13,179 bases of DNA, taken from contig CAJPKN010000035.1 of the NCBI GenBank assembly GCA_905370385.1, positions 1 through 13,179 of the forward strand. The letters are read 5' to 3'. The notes under the pieces were generated by a model. It was not told the origin of the DNA and searched no databases. It saw only the letters and a list, made by a program, of their open reading frames with translations. Positions 1 through 7,616 of the stretch are shown piece by piece (the first letter of the stretch is position 1; the number at the start of each line of letters is the position of its first letter). The translations under genes and the position numbers were made by a program. Source of the DNA: Stomatobaculum longum (GTDB lineage Bacteria; Bacillota; Clostridia; Lachnospirales; Lachnospiraceae).

Positions 1-2
1 GA

Positions 3-31
3 ATAATACACCGTTACTCTGTCCCTGTCAA
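3..31 (-). promoter_or_regulatory. Sigma-A-type promoter for a gene beyond the left edge
   Basis: On the minus strand there is a perfect -35 box TTGACA (26-31), a 17-nt spacer and a -10 box TATTAT (3-8). It lies about 110 nt beyond the tpiA terminator and points out of the window, so it should drive the next minus-strand gene, which is not visible. The target's identity cannot be told from this sequence. Confidence 0.75.
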
Positions 32-139
32 CATACTTTGCCGCGCCTTATCTCCCCTACCGGACGCGCGGCTCTCCTTCCGATTCCTTTCTCTTATGCC
101 TTACCGCTTCGAATACAAGACAGCAGCTTGTTTTCCGAC
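32..139. other. Intergenic spacer, no gene seen
   Basis: This stretch lies between the left-edge promoter and the tpiA terminator. It holds no open frame with a ribosome site on either strand, and no further hairpin with a T tract. It is probably plain spacer upstream of the left-edge promoter. Confidence 0.5.
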
Positions 140-175
140 AAAAAAAGGGCGGCACCGCCGAAGCGATGCCGCCCT
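140..175 (-). terminator. Intrinsic terminator of the pgk-tpiA unit
   Basis: Read on the minus strand, the arm at 163-175 pairs with the arm at 146-158. Together they make a continuous 13-bp GC-rich stem (one U-G pair) closed by a UUCG tetraloop, followed by seven T residues (140-146). It begins about 24 nt after the tpiA stop codon. This is a textbook strong Rho-independent terminator and marks the end of the glycolytic unit. Confidence 0.95.
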
Positions 176-198
176 CTGTATGAAGCCCACCAAAAGGC

Positions 199-951
199 TC
201 AGAGTGCCTTGTAATTTACAATCTTTCCGAATTCCGGCTTTAAGGACGCGCCGCCGATCAGGCCGCCGTCGATGTCCGGCTCCGCAAGCAACTCCTTGCA
301 GTTCTTCTCGTTCATGGAGCCGCCGTACTGAATGCGCATCTCCTCCGCAACCTTCTCGCCGTAGAGCTCCTTCACGGTCTCACGGATGCCGCGGCACACT
401 TCCTCTGCCTGTGCGACGGTTGCGGTCTTACCGGTGCCGATGGCCCAAATCGGCTCATAGGCAATCGTGACCTTTGCCGCATCCGAAGCGCTGACGCCCT
501 GAAACGCGAGCTTTAACTGCATCCGGATGAAGTCCATCGTGACACCCGCCTCACGCTGCGCAAGGCTCTCGCCGCAGCAGAGAATCGGCTTAAACTGGTG
601 CTCGAGGAGCTTTAAGAGTTTCTTGTTGATGATCTCATCGGTCTCGTGGAAGTACTCTCTCCGCTCGGAGTGGCCGATAATCACATACTCGACACCTGCG
701 TCCTTTAACATGGCCGGAGAGGTCTCGCCGGTGAAGGCGCCCTTCTCCTCAAAATAGACATTCTCTGCGCCGAGGTGCACCGCCGTACCCGCAATCACTT
801 CCTTGACCGGGAAGATGTCGATAAAGGGCACGCAGTAGACCACGTCCACCTCCGGGTTCTTAACCAGCGGCGCCAGCGTGGTCGCCAGTGCCTTCGCCTC
901 GGTCGGCGTCATGTTCATCTTCCAGTTTCCCGCAATAATCTTTCTTCTCAT
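199..951 (-). CDS. tpiA: Triose-phosphate isomerase
   Basis: This enzyme interconverts dihydroxyacetone phosphate and glyceraldehyde 3-phosphate in the cytosol as part of glycolysis. The 250-residue length is normal for the family. The substrate-binding Asn9 and Lys11 sit in AGNWKMN (7-13). The electrophile His94 is in IIGHSERR, and the catalytic base Glu166 is in [14 protein letters not shown], which runs into the flexible phosphate loop. The second phosphate-binding segment YGGS is at 209-212, and GLIGGASL is at 230-237. The ATG start has an AAGGAG ribosome site (958-963) 6 nt upstream, and that site overlaps the pgk stop codon by one base. This implies tight translational coupling with pgk, whose stop is only 11 nt away. 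No key residue is missing and the identification is secure. Confidence 0.98.
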   Translation of the reverse strand: MRRKIIAGNWKMNMTPTEAKALATTLAPLVKNPEVDVVYCVPFIDIFPVKEVIAGTAVHLGAENVYFEEKGAFTGETSPAMLKDAGVEYVIIGHSERREYFHETDEIINKKLLKLLEHQFKPILCCGESLAQREAGVTMDFIRMQLKLAFQGVSASDAAKVTIAYEPIWAIGTGKTATVAQAEEVCRGIRETVKELYGEKVAEEMRIQYGGSMNEKNCKELLAEPDIDGGLIGGASLKPEFGKIVNYKAL

Positions 952-962
952 CTCTCGCTCCT

Positions 963-2180
963 TCAGTCCTTGTTATCCGCCGCCGCGACACCCGGGAGCT
1001 CCTTGCCCTCCAGGAACTCGAGGGAAGCGCCGCCGCCGGTCGAGATGTGCGTCATGCGATCCGCGAAGCCGAGGCGCTTCACCGCGTTCACGGAATCGCC
1101 GCCGCCGACCACGGTCGTCGCATCTTTCAGCTCCGCGACTGCCTTGCAGACAGCCAGGGTACCCGCCGCAAATGCCTCAAACTCGAAGACGCCCATCGGG
1201 CCGTTCCAGACCACGGTCTTTGCGCCCTGCAGCGCCTCGGTAAAGCGCGCAATGCTCTTCGGTCCGATGTCGAGGCCCATATAGCCCTCCGGGATCTCAT
1301 CCACCACCTTGTGCGGTGCATCGGCAGCAAACTTTTCCGCCGCAACATGGTCCACCGGAAGCAGGAGCTTAACGCCCTTCTCCTCCGCCTTCTTCAGCAT
1401 GTCGAGGCAGTAAGAGAGCTTATCCTCTTCGCAGAGCGAGTTGCCTATGCTCTGTCCCTCTGCCTTTAAGAAGGTATATGCCATGCCGCCGCCGATGATC
1501 AGCGTATCCACCTTGTCGAGGAGGTTATTGATGACGTTCAGCTTATCCGAGACCTTCGCGCCGCCGAGAATCGCGACAAAGGGGCGCACCGGGTTCTCGA
1601 CCGCCTGACCGAGGAAGCGAATCTCCTTCTCCATGAGGTAGCCGACCACGTTCTCCTTGCAGTGCTTCGTGACGCCGACATTCGAGCAGTGTGCGCGGTG
1701 TGCGGTGCCGAAGGCGTCATCGACAAAAATGCCGTCGTCGCAGAGCGCCGCGAGCTCTTCCGCGTACTTCTCGGCTGCCTCATCCTTGCCGTACTTGGTC
1801 TCCTCGACGCGGTAGCGCGTATTTTCAAGGAGCAGCACCTCGCCGTCCTTTAAGTCCGCAGCTGCCTTCCGGGTCTCTTCGCCGGTCACGACCGGATCCG
1901 AGATAAACTTGACCGGGACCCCGAGGCGCTCGGAAAGTGCCGGTGCCACCGGGGCAAGGCTCATCTCCGGCAGCGGCTCGCCCTTCGGCTTGCCGAGATG
2001 GGAGCAGAGAATCACCTTTGCGCCCTGATCGAGGAGCTTCTTGATGGTCGGCAGCGCGCCGTCGATGCGGTTAAAGTTCTGAATTACGCCGTCCTTCAGC
2101 GGAACGTTAAAGTCGCAGCGCACCAGTACTTTTTTGCCCTTTAAGTCTTTGAGATCGTCTACGGTCTTCTTGTTTAACAT
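963..2180 (-). CDS. pgk: Phosphoglycerate kinase
   Basis: This cytosolic enzyme transfers the acyl phosphate of 1,3-bisphosphoglycerate to ADP, the first ATP-forming step of glycolysis. The protein has 405 residues, the usual bacterial length. Visible signatures are RCDFNVP (21-27), [10 protein letters not shown] (37-46, with Arg38 contacting substrate), HLGKPKG (61-67), LLENTRYR (117-124), [12 protein letters not shown] (153-164), the nucleotide-site GGAKVSDK (206-213), WNGPMGVFE (325-333), GGGDSV (359-364) and STGGGASLE near the C-terminus. The ATG start has a GGAGGA ribosome site 7 nt away. The gap terminator ends only about 22 nt upstream of the start, leaving no room for a separate promoter downstream of it. 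pgk is therefore probably expressed by read-through from gap and translated together with tpiA. Confidence 0.98.
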   Translation of the reverse strand: MLNKKTVDDLKDLKGKKVLVRCDFNVPLKDGVIQNFNRIDGALPTIKKLLDQGAKVILCSHLGKPKGEPLPEMSLAPVAPALSERLGVPVKFISDPVVTGEETRKAAADLKDGEVLLLENTRYRVEETKYGKDEAAEKYAEELAALCDDGIFVDDAFGTAHRAHCSNVGVTKHCKENVVGYLMEKEIRFLGQAVENPVRPFVAILGGAKVSDKLNVINNLLDKVDTLIIGGGMAYTFLKAEGQSIGNSLCEEDKLSYCLDMLKKAEEKGVKLLLPVDHVAAEKFAADAPHKVVDEIPEGYMGLDIGPKSIARFTEALQGAKTVVWNGPMGVFEFEAFAAGTLAVCKAVAELKDATTVVGGGDSVNAVKRLGFADRMTHISTGGGASLEFLEGKELPGVAAADNKD

Positions 2181-2202
2181 GCTTTTCCTCCGTCTAAGTC
2201 AT

Positions 2203-2236
2203 AAAAAAGCGGGCCCGGTCCAAAGACCGGACCCGC
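2203..2236 (-). terminator. Intrinsic terminator between gap and pgk
   Basis: On the minus strand a 12-bp stem (2225-2236 with 2209-2220, one U-G pair) is closed by a 4-nt UUUG loop and followed by six T residues (2203-2208). It starts about 27 nt after the gap stop and ends about 22 nt before the pgk start codon. It has all the marks of a working intrinsic terminator. Placed inside a glycolytic operon, it would lower pgk-tpiA mRNA relative to gap. Confidence 0.9.
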
Positions 2237-2262
2237 GAGAGTCGCCTTGCAAAAGCAGATGC

Positions 2263-3288
2263 TTACAGCTCTGCGAAGTACTTAATCGTGCGAACCATCT
2301 GGCTCGTGTAGGAGTTCTCGTTGTCATACCAAGAGACAACCTGAACCTGATAGCAGCCGTCCGCGATCTTGCTGACCATGGTCTGGGTTGCATCGAAGAG
2401 GGAGCCGTAGCGCATGCCGATGACATCGGAGGAGACAATCTCATCCGTGTTGTAGCCGAAGGACTCGTTTGCCGCCGCCTTCATTGCCGCGTTGATCTCT
2501 TCCTTCGTGACCTCATCCTTCGCGACAACCGCGACCAGAATGGTCGTGGAACCGGTCGTGACCGGGACACGCTGTGCGGAACCGATGAGCTTGCCGTTCA
2601 GCTCCGGAATAACCAGGCCGATTGCCTTCGCAGCGCCGGTGGAGTTCGGGACAATGTTCGCAGCGCCTGCTCTCGATCTTCTGAGATCGCCCTTTCTCTG
2701 CGGGCCGTCGAGAATCATCTGATCGCCGGTGTAAGCGTGAATGGTGCTCATGATGCCGGACTGAATCGGCGCGTAGTCGTTCAGAGCCTTTGCCATCGGT
2801 GCGAGGCAGTTCGTGGTGCAGGAAGCTGCGGAGATGATCTTGTCCTCCTTGGTCAGCGTCTTCTCGTTGACGTTGTACACGATGGTCGGCAGATCGTTGC
2901 CTGCCGGTGCGGAAATGACAACCTTCTTTGCGCCTGCCTCAAGGTGAGCCGAAGCCTTCTCCTTCGAGGTGTAGAAACCGGTGCACTCAAGGACGACATC
3001 GACATCCAGAGCCTTCCACGGAAGGTTCTTTGCGTCCGCTTCCTTGTAAATCGTAATCTTCTTGCCGTCAACGGTGATGGAATCCTCACCCGCCTCGACC
3101 GTGTGCTTGCCCTCGCCGTACTTTCCGAGGAAGCTGCCCTGCGAAGTATCATACTTCAGCAAGTGCGCCAGCATCTCCGGCTTCGTGAGATCGTTGATCG
3201 CAACAACCTCATAGCCCTCCGTCTCAAACATCTGGCGGAACGCAAGGCGTCCGATACGTCCAAATCCGTTAATCGCAACTTTAACCAT
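2263..3288 (-). CDS. gap: Glyceraldehyde-3-phosphate dehydrogenase (NAD type)
   Basis: This cytosolic glycolytic enzyme oxidises glyceraldehyde 3-phosphate with NAD and phosphate to 1,3-bisphosphoglycerate, the substrate of the neighbouring pgk. The protein has 341 residues. The Rossmann signature INGFGRIGR spans 6-14. Asp33, in AINDL, fits NAD rather than NADP preference. The catalytic Cys157 lies in SAASCTTN (153-160), and its partner His184 is in STIHAYT. NST and TGAAKA follow at 215-222, and the C-terminal SWYDNE motif is present. The start is supported by an AGGAGGAT ribosome site (3296-3303) 7 nt upstream. The gene has its own promoter (3341-3369) and is followed by an intrinsic terminator before pgk, so it probably gives an abundant monocistronic mRNA plus a longer read-through message. 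Confidence 0.98.
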   Translation of the reverse strand: MVKVAINGFGRIGRLAFRQMFETEGYEVVAINDLTKPEMLAHLLKYDTSQGSFLGKYGEGKHTVEAGEDSITVDGKKITIYKEADAKNLPWKALDVDVVLECTGFYTSKEKASAHLEAGAKKVVISAPAGNDLPTIVYNVNEKTLTKEDKIISAASCTTNCLAPMAKALNDYAPIQSGIMSTIHAYTGDQMILDGPQRKGDLRRSRAGAANIVPNSTGAAKAIGLVIPELNGKLIGSAQRVPVTTGSTTILVAVVAKDEVTKEEINAAMKAAANESFGYNTDEIVSSDVIGMRYGSLFDATQTMVSKIADGCYQVQVVSWYDNENSYTSQMVRTIKYFAEL

Positions 3289-3340
3289 GGCTTTTATCCT
3301 CCTGTATCTGCTGCGGAACCAAACTGATATTTTCTATTTC

Positions 3341-3369
3341 ATTCTACCTTTGTGCCCGTAAAAATGCAA
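3341..3369 (-). promoter_or_regulatory. Promoter of gap
   Basis: On the minus strand there is a -35 box TTGCAT (3364-3369), a 17-nt spacer and a -10 box TAGAAT (3341-3346). The -10 lies about 52 nt upstream of the gap start. The -35 sits only about 17 nt past the stop codon of the preceding zinc-ribbon gene. An inverted repeat, GTGCCC (3352-3357) and GGGCAC (3380-3385), flanks the -35 box and could be an operator, though I do not recognise it. Confidence 0.75.
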
Positions 3370-3385
3370 GGAAGGAAATGGGCAC

Positions 3386-5590
3386 TCAATCGTGCATCCA
3401 CCAGTCCTGCGTGCTCGCATAATTGTAGTAGCGTTGGATTGGCGTAATTCTGCCGTTGCGGATTTCAAAAATCTCCCAGACCACACCCGGGCGGTTGGTC
3501 GGCACGTGGTAGGTCGCAGCGAGTCCCTGATCCGTGTAGACCTGAACGGTTGCCCCCGAATTCGAGAGCTCGTAGCTCTGGAAGTTGTTGTACACACTGT
3601 TCGTAAAGTCCACGACGCAGTACTTGTAGTAATCCTGCGCGGAGAACTGCTTGATGGTCACGGTCTCCGGGCCGTAGGAGCTCACATCGTCCACGTCAAG
3701 ATCGTTCCCGAAGCTATCCACCTTGCCGCCGAACCAGACGTGTGAACTTTCCGCGCCGCGCTGCGTGAAGAGGTGAGAGTCGAGGTCCGCGGGAACCGCG
3801 CCCCAAGTCAGAACTATCGAGACCTGCCCCGAGCCCACAGTCGGCGCCGCAAAGAACTCTCTCTCGGTCTCACCGTCGCTTCGCGCAACCAGGGTGTCAT
3901 AGACCGTCTCATAGCCGTCCGCAACGAGCTCAACGGTGTAGACACCCGGGCGGAGCTTCACACTCGCGACACCGGAGCCGTCCGTCTGCGCCGTGCTTAC
4001 AATGCGCCCCGTGCGGTTGTTGATGCCCGCGCGCACATTGATGACCGAGGCAAACACGGTGCGCATGCCGCTACCGCTCTCGTTGTAGTGGAGCGCATCG
4101 CCGAGACGCAGGCGGTAGTCGGTCGCAGCGCCGCCGCGCGGCAAGAAGTAAACCGGTGTCTGATAGGCCGCGAGCTGCTCGCTGTCCACGTTGATGCCAT
4201 AGATCTCACAGGACCGGTAGGGTGCCTTCACAAGGCGAAGTTCGTACTGTCTGCTTTCGCCCGGAACCACAATGCGGTAGCGACCGTCCGCATCGGTCTT
4301 GCCCTCATAGAGCAGCTTTCTGTCCTCGCTGCGATACAGCAGGACCCGCGCATTTTCAACGCCCTGCCCTTGCTCGTCATAGGCATAGCCGCTGATGCCC
4401 GTCAGGTTCTGCGCATTCATGACGGTCTCATAGGTATTGTACGCGGCATTCAGCATGATGGATTCCCGCTCGTCGAAGGCGCGCCGCATATCCGCATTTT
4501 CGTTCTGATAGAGGAATATCGTATTGGCGGGCCAGGACTTTCGGAGACGCTCTGCCTCGCTTGCGTTTGCCGCGCAGTTCCACTTAAAGCCGCCGTCCCG
4601 AACCGCGCGCCAGGTGAGCAGGGTATCGCTGCCGAAAAGGAAGCGTTCACCGGCCTTGTCCGGCACCGCGTAGCCCGCGACATAGTTGTCGATGAGATAC
4701 TGGTAGACAAAGCGCGGCATGCGGTTCGCGTCATAGTAATACTCCGTGACCTGTAACCCTCCGCTGACCAGATATTCGATTGCGACGATTTTATTCGCAA
4801 CGCCGTCGTTCGGGTTGATGTATACCGTGTAATCGATGAGATTTCCCGTGTCCGCATTGATGAGCTGTTTTTGCTCGAGGCGGCAGAGGTTCTTATTCAC
4901 ATAGCCCGGGCGGTTCTCATAGCCCTCGAGGGTGTAGAAGACATCCGAGTTCCAGCTTTCTCCCGGATTCCGCACGCCCACACTGTGCTTGATCTCATTG
5001 ATCGCAATGCGCTGTCCCGCAGCCGCTTCGCTGTTTAAAGTTGCAATGCTGCGCTGCAGGGCGCCGAGCTCCGTGTTTTCATCCGCGAGAACAAATTTCT
5101 CTTCCCGCTCGGCAGCCTCGCCGTCACCGTCCGCACCGCTCTCGGACGCATCCGCCGCCGCAGTGCTCTCACCGCTTCCCTCCGCGCTCGTCTCGCTGCT
5201 CTCCCGAGTCTCGCGCTTTGCGAAGGGATCACTCTCTTTGCCGCCGCCCTGCCGGGAACCGATGAAAATGCCGACACCCACGCCGAGCCCCGCGAGCAAT
5301 AAGAAGAGGGGAATGAGGAGCAAGCCCTTTTTCGACTTTCCGCCCTCCGGCTTTTTCTCTTCCGGCGGCATTTTCGCAGCGGGCTCAGGCTGTTCCGCCT
5401 TGGGTGCCGCCACTTTCGCCGCCTCCGCATTTACGTCCGCCGCCGCTCCGGCCGCGACGCCTGTCTGCTCTGTCTTCGGCTGTTCCGCTTTTGCTTCCTC
5501 CGCCTTACCGAAAGGCTGTATCTTCATGCCGCAACTCGTACAAAACTTTGCCTCGGGCTTTAACTCGGCCCCGCAATACCTGCAGTACAT
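3386..5590 (-). CDS. Zinc-ribbon, single-membrane-segment protein with carboxypeptidase-regulatory-like and DUF2135-like ectodomain
   Basis: Function unknown; the layout suggests an envelope-anchored protein. The 734-residue product opens with a four-cysteine zinc ribbon (Cys3, Cys6, Cys17, Cys20). An Ala/Glu/Lys/Pro-rich linker follows (about 25-88), then one membrane helix (about 89-111) preceded by Lys residues, which predicts a cytosolic ribbon and an outside C-terminus. A Ser/Glu/Ala/Gly-rich acidic stalk spans 113-165, and residues 165-395 are unrecognised. Residues 397-455 resemble a carboxypeptidase regulatory-like beta fold (ISGYAYDEQGQGVENA, TDADGRY). A second similar unit is at about 516-570. 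The C-terminus (588-725) resembles DUF2135/YfaP-type domains (VLTWGAVPADLDSHLF, DVDDVSSYGPETVTI). The start is ATG at 5590, with GGGGG (5597-5601) 6 nt upstream. An in-frame start 27 codons earlier overlaps the preceding gene and lacks the ribbon context. It lies 19 nt after the 583-aa paralogue, so the two form an operon. No terminator is seen before the gap promoter. Confidence 0.85.
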   Translation of the reverse strand: MYCRYCGAELKPEAKFCTSCGMKIQPFGKAEEAKAEQPKTEQTGVAAGAAADVNAEAAKVAAPKAEQPEPAAKMPPEEKKPEGGKSKKGLLLIPLFLLLAGLGVGVGIFIGSRQGGGKESDPFAKRETRESSETSAEGSGESTAAADASESGADGDGEAAEREEKFVLADENTELGALQRSIATLNSEAAAGQRIAINEIKHSVGVRNPGESWNSDVFYTLEGYENRPGYVNKNLCRLEQKQLINADTGNLIDYTVYINPNDGVANKIVAIEYLVSGGLQVTEYYYDANRMPRFVYQYLIDNYVAGYAVPDKAGERFLFGSDTLLTWRAVRDGGFKWNCAANASEAERLRKSWPANTIFLYQNENADMRRAFDERESIMLNAAYNTYETVMNAQNLTGISGYAYDEQGQGVENARVLLYRSEDRKLLYEGKTDADGRYRIVVPGESRQYELRLVKAPYRSCEIYGINVDSEQLAAYQTPVYFLPRGGAATDYRLRLGDALHYNESGSGMRTVFASVINVRAGINNRTGRIVSTAQTDGSGVASVKLRPGVYTVELVADGYETVYDTLVARSDGETEREFFAAPTVGSGQVSIVLTWGAVPADLDSHLFTQRGAESSHVWFGGKVDSFGNDLDVDDVSSYGPETVTIKQFSAQDYYKYCVVDFTNSVYNNFQSYELSNSGATVQVYTDQGLAATYHVPTNRPGVVWEIFEIRNGRITPIQRYYNYASTQDWWMHD

Positions 5591-5609
5591 CTTTTTCCCC
5601 CGTTTCTTC

Positions 5610-7361
5610 TCAGAGCTCACTGATAAAATCCGAAATCCTACGCTGCGGCTCATTGCCGTCCAGCAGTTCATCGTCGATATTCACTTCCTCCCCCTCCGGA
5701 AGGGTTGCACTTCCGGACTTCGAAGCTTTCAACGTGAAGCTGCCGTAATCGTTCTTCAGCTCATAGTACGAGAAACCGCCTTCATCTCTCACCTCGAACT
5801 TAAGCTCTGCCGCCGAACCGCCGTCGTTCACATTCAGGCGGTACTTTCCGCAGGGCAGGCCGAGCACACTCCCTTTCTTAAAGTCCAGGTTGTTGTACTT
5901 CAGCGCAAACTCCTTCGTATCGTAATCCCAATAAACGCGCCCTGCCACGGTGCCGTAGTAGCCGCTCTTCTCGCGGTCCCGCTTCTCGGTCAGCACAAAT
6001 CCCGGCAGAGAGAGTCCGCGGTACAGCTTGTCTTTATCCGTATCGCGCTCATAGCAAAGGAGCGTGGTATCTCCCCCGTCGAGCTGCAGCAGAATCGCGC
6101 GGACTTCCTCTCCCTCCGTCACAAGCCTCCAGGCAAACTTGCGCTCCTCCAGATTCTCGGCATACGTTTCCGCATTGTCTCGAAGCGTATCCGCGAGGTC
6201 GGAGAACTTGGCGCCTTGTCCCTGCGACACTCCCATGGCCTGTGCAAACTGCTCGCCGATTTCCTGCCGCCGGTCAAACCAGGCCGCAAGTTCGCTGTCC
6301 TTCTCCATGGCATCCGCAATGTTCCGGAAGAGGCGCTCCAGTTCCGCCGCTTGCGGCTCCCAGCTGTACACGGTATAGTCCTTGTCGAGCGAGTGCTTTA
6401 ATCCGGGCTTTAAGACGTGCGAGCGATAGCTTCGCTTTTCGACCTCCAAATTGTTGCGGGTAATTGCATCCGCCAAGAGTTTTCCGTAACGCTTCGCAGA
6501 AGCCCTGCCGAGCTCCTTCGGGAAGCGCAACTCCGCAAAGAGAGCAGTGCTGATACGCGCATCGCTGCCCATCTCCTTCAGAACCTCCGGATAGCGCGTC
6601 ACATAGACCTTCTCGCTCTGCTGCGGAATCTTAAACCCGAGGCGATCCGGATCGATAAAGCAGTCCGCATTCAGCACCGGGTTCTCCCCGCTCGCAAATT
6701 CCAGGTTGAGCACGGCCTTCTCGAACTTTTTCCCGAGATAGAAGCGCGCGCGTATGCCGTCGCGTAAAATACGCATGCCGCTCTCCGAGAGTATGCCGCT
6801 CCGAGAGAGTGCAATCATGCGGCTCTCGCTGAGCTTCGCGGTGAGCAGAAAATCGCTCGAGAAGCCGTTCTCAAAGACTTGCTCCGCCCCGTTTAACACC
6901 TCGGCCTCCTTGGAAAGCGCACGGAACTGTTTGGCAAGAAAGCGCCCCCCGGGCGATCCGAGGTTCCGCGACACGGTGCGCGCGCCAAAACCGATTGCCA
7001 GTCCCAGTACGGCGAGGGCAATGAGTGCGGCGGAACCGATTTTTTTCTTCTTTCCCGCACTGCCTTCCTCCGCTGCACCCTCCGCGGTCTCCGCCCCCGA
7101 AGTCCTGTCTCCCGCGGCAGATTCCGCCGTTTCCCTGTGCGCCGACGCGTCCTTTTTCTCCGCTGCAGCTTCCTCCTGAACCGGCGCTTTCGACGCAGCC
7201 GCCTCTCTCGCGACAGGCTCTGTAGCCTGCTCCTGTTCCGCCTCTTCCGTTTCTGCCGCCGCCCCCGTCTCCGGGTTCTCTTCCTCGAGTCTCGCACCGC
7301 AGTTCGCGCAAAAGAGCTCCCCTTCCCCCGTTTCGCTGCCGCAATGCCTGCATCTGCCCAT
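5610..7361 (-). CDS. Zinc-ribbon, single-membrane-segment protein, paralogue B
   Basis: I do not recognise the ectodomain family. The 583-residue product has a zinc ribbon (Cys4, Cys7, Cys18, Cys21), an acidic Glu/Ala/Thr-rich linker (about 25-102), a KKKK cluster (104-107), one membrane helix (about 108-126) and a long C-terminal part predicted to be outside the cell. It aligns along its whole length with the next gene upstream. Shared motifs include VFENGFSSDF (162-171), LGFKIPQ (241-247), the VLGLP-G-YR segment (499-508) and a C-terminal FTL-A-GSA-P-GEEV-I-DEL block, so the two are tandem duplicates. I chose ATG 7361 because a GGGGGAA ribosome site stands 6 nt before it, and because the paralogue also begins MG-C. 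A GTG two codons earlier is too close to that site. It shares an operon with the 734-aa gene downstream and is preceded by promoter/leader/terminator cassette A. Confidence 0.88.
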   Translation of the reverse strand: MGRCRHCGSETGEGELFCANCGARLEEENPETGAAAETEEAEQEQATEPVAREAAASKAPVQEEAAAEKKDASAHRETAESAAGDRTSGAETAEGAAEEGSAGKKKKIGSAALIALAVLGLAIGFGARTVSRNLGSPGGRFLAKQFRALSKEAEVLNGAEQVFENGFSSDFLLTAKLSESRMIALSRSGILSESGMRILRDGIRARFYLGKKFEKAVLNLEFASGENPVLNADCFIDPDRLGFKIPQQSEKVYVTRYPEVLKEMGSDARISTALFAELRFPKELGRASAKRYGKLLADAITRNNLEVEKRSYRSHVLKPGLKHSLDKDYTVYSWEPQAAELERLFRNIADAMEKDSELAAWFDRRQEIGEQFAQAMGVSQGQGAKFSDLADTLRDNAETYAENLEERKFAWRLVTEGEEVRAILLQLDGGDTTLLCYERDTDKDKLYRGLSLPGFVLTEKRDREKSGYYGTVAGRVYWDYDTKEFALKYNNLDFKKGSVLGLPCGKYRLNVNDGGSAAELKFEVRDEGGFSYYELKNDYGSFTLKASKSGSATLPEGEEVNIDDELLDGNEPQRRISDFISEL

Positions 7362-7369
7362 GCTCACTT

Positions 7370-7374
7370 CCCCC
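7370..7374 (-). promoter_or_regulatory. GGGGG ribosome binding site that decides the start
   Basis: The minus strand reads GGGGGAA followed by GTGAGC and then ATG at 7361. A GTG at 7367 is in frame but only 2 nt from the G run, so ATG 7361 is favoured. The same unusual G-run site precedes the 734-aa gene (5597-5601), and a longer G run precedes the phosphate transporter start. Confidence 0.6.
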
Positions 7375-7413
7375 TTTTTTCAATCCGAGCCCTTCTGTTC
7401 CCCTGTTGCGTGC

Positions 7414-7449
7414 AAAAAGGCGCCTGTGCCCAAACGACACAGACGCCTT
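7414..7449 (-). terminator. Leader terminator of cassette A
   Basis: On the minus strand, arms 7436-7447 and 7419-7430 form a 12-bp stem with two U-G pairs. It is extendable by two A-U pairs, has a GUUUG loop, and is followed by five T residues (7414-7418). It lies downstream of the cassette A promoter but about 50 nt before the start codon of paralogue B. It would therefore end transcripts before the gene is reached. It may also terminate messages arriving from paralogue A. Confidence 0.85.
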
Positions 7450-7483
7450 GCGCAAAATCTCTGGCAATGTTGTCAGGACTTTC
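7419..7483 (-). promoter_or_regulatory. Leader/attenuator cassette A (possible small RNA)
   Basis: This is the transcribed region between the cassette A promoter and its terminator, about 70 nt from the expected start near 7483. It contains a block also found in cassette B: AGTCCTGACA (7471-7480), six variable bases, then CCAGAG (7459-7464), with identical spacing. The first element can pair with both sides of the terminator loop, so it might act as an antiterminator. I do not recognise it as a T-box, preQ1, guanidine or other common riboswitch. It could also be a short stable RNA. Confidence 0.5.
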
Positions 7484-7489
7484 TCTGTT

Positions 7490-7518
7490 ATCTTAACATT
7501 CGTTGTATTAAACTTCAA
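7490..7518 (-). promoter_or_regulatory. Promoter of cassette A (paralogue B and the 734-aa gene)
   Basis: On the minus strand there is a -35 box TTGAAG (7513-7518), a 17-nt spacer and an extended -10 TGTTAAGAT whose core TAAGAT is at 7490-7495. The arrangement and part of the spacer sequence match the promoter at 9480-9508 in front of paralogue A. No other promoter-like sequence lies between the leader terminator and the start codon. Confidence 0.75.
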
Positions 7519-7580
7519 TCTTTCCGTCTCTTTCGGACCTTGCTTTTCAGTTATTTCTACAAATCCCGCCTGTTTCTCCG

Positions 7581-7606
7581 AAAAGGCGCAGCTTCGCCCC
7601 GCTTTT
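7581..7606 (-). terminator. Weak hairpin terminator after paralogue A
   Basis: Just past the stop codon of the 574-aa gene the minus strand has GGCG and CGCC arms with a 6-nt loop, followed by TTTT. An A-rich run lies on the other side, so it is roughly symmetric. The stem is short, and termination here is likely to be incomplete. Confidence 0.4.
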
Positions 7607-7616
7607 CCCTCACCGC

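Noticed and set aside
2134..3327. Long plus-strand open frame (397 codons) opposite gap
   Set aside because: It is antisense to gap, has no ribosome site or recognisable protein, and reflects GC-biased codon use on the other strand.
5591..5671. Upstream in-frame start adding 27 residues to the 734-aa protein
   Set aside because: It overlaps the end of the preceding gene and lacks a good ribosome site, while ATG 5590 has a G-run site and begins directly with the zinc ribbon, as in the paralogues.
3773..6401. Long plus-strand frames (327 and 470 codons) opposite the zinc-ribbon genes
   Set aside because: Their composition is Arg/Ala/Ser/Leu-rich without motifs, and they lie wholly opposite genes with clear domain structure. 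They are shadows.
7414..7483. Known riboswitch or T-box in the cassette leaders
   Set aside because: The leaders are too short for a T-box, lack its GGTGG-type block, and do not match the preQ1, guanidine or fluoride patterns I know. I left them as unclassified leaders.
7368..7616. CRISPR array or insertion sequence in the intergenic repeats
   Set aside because: There are only two homologous copies about 2 kb apart, each with promoter and terminator structure, and no spacer pattern, transposase or terminal inverted repeats.
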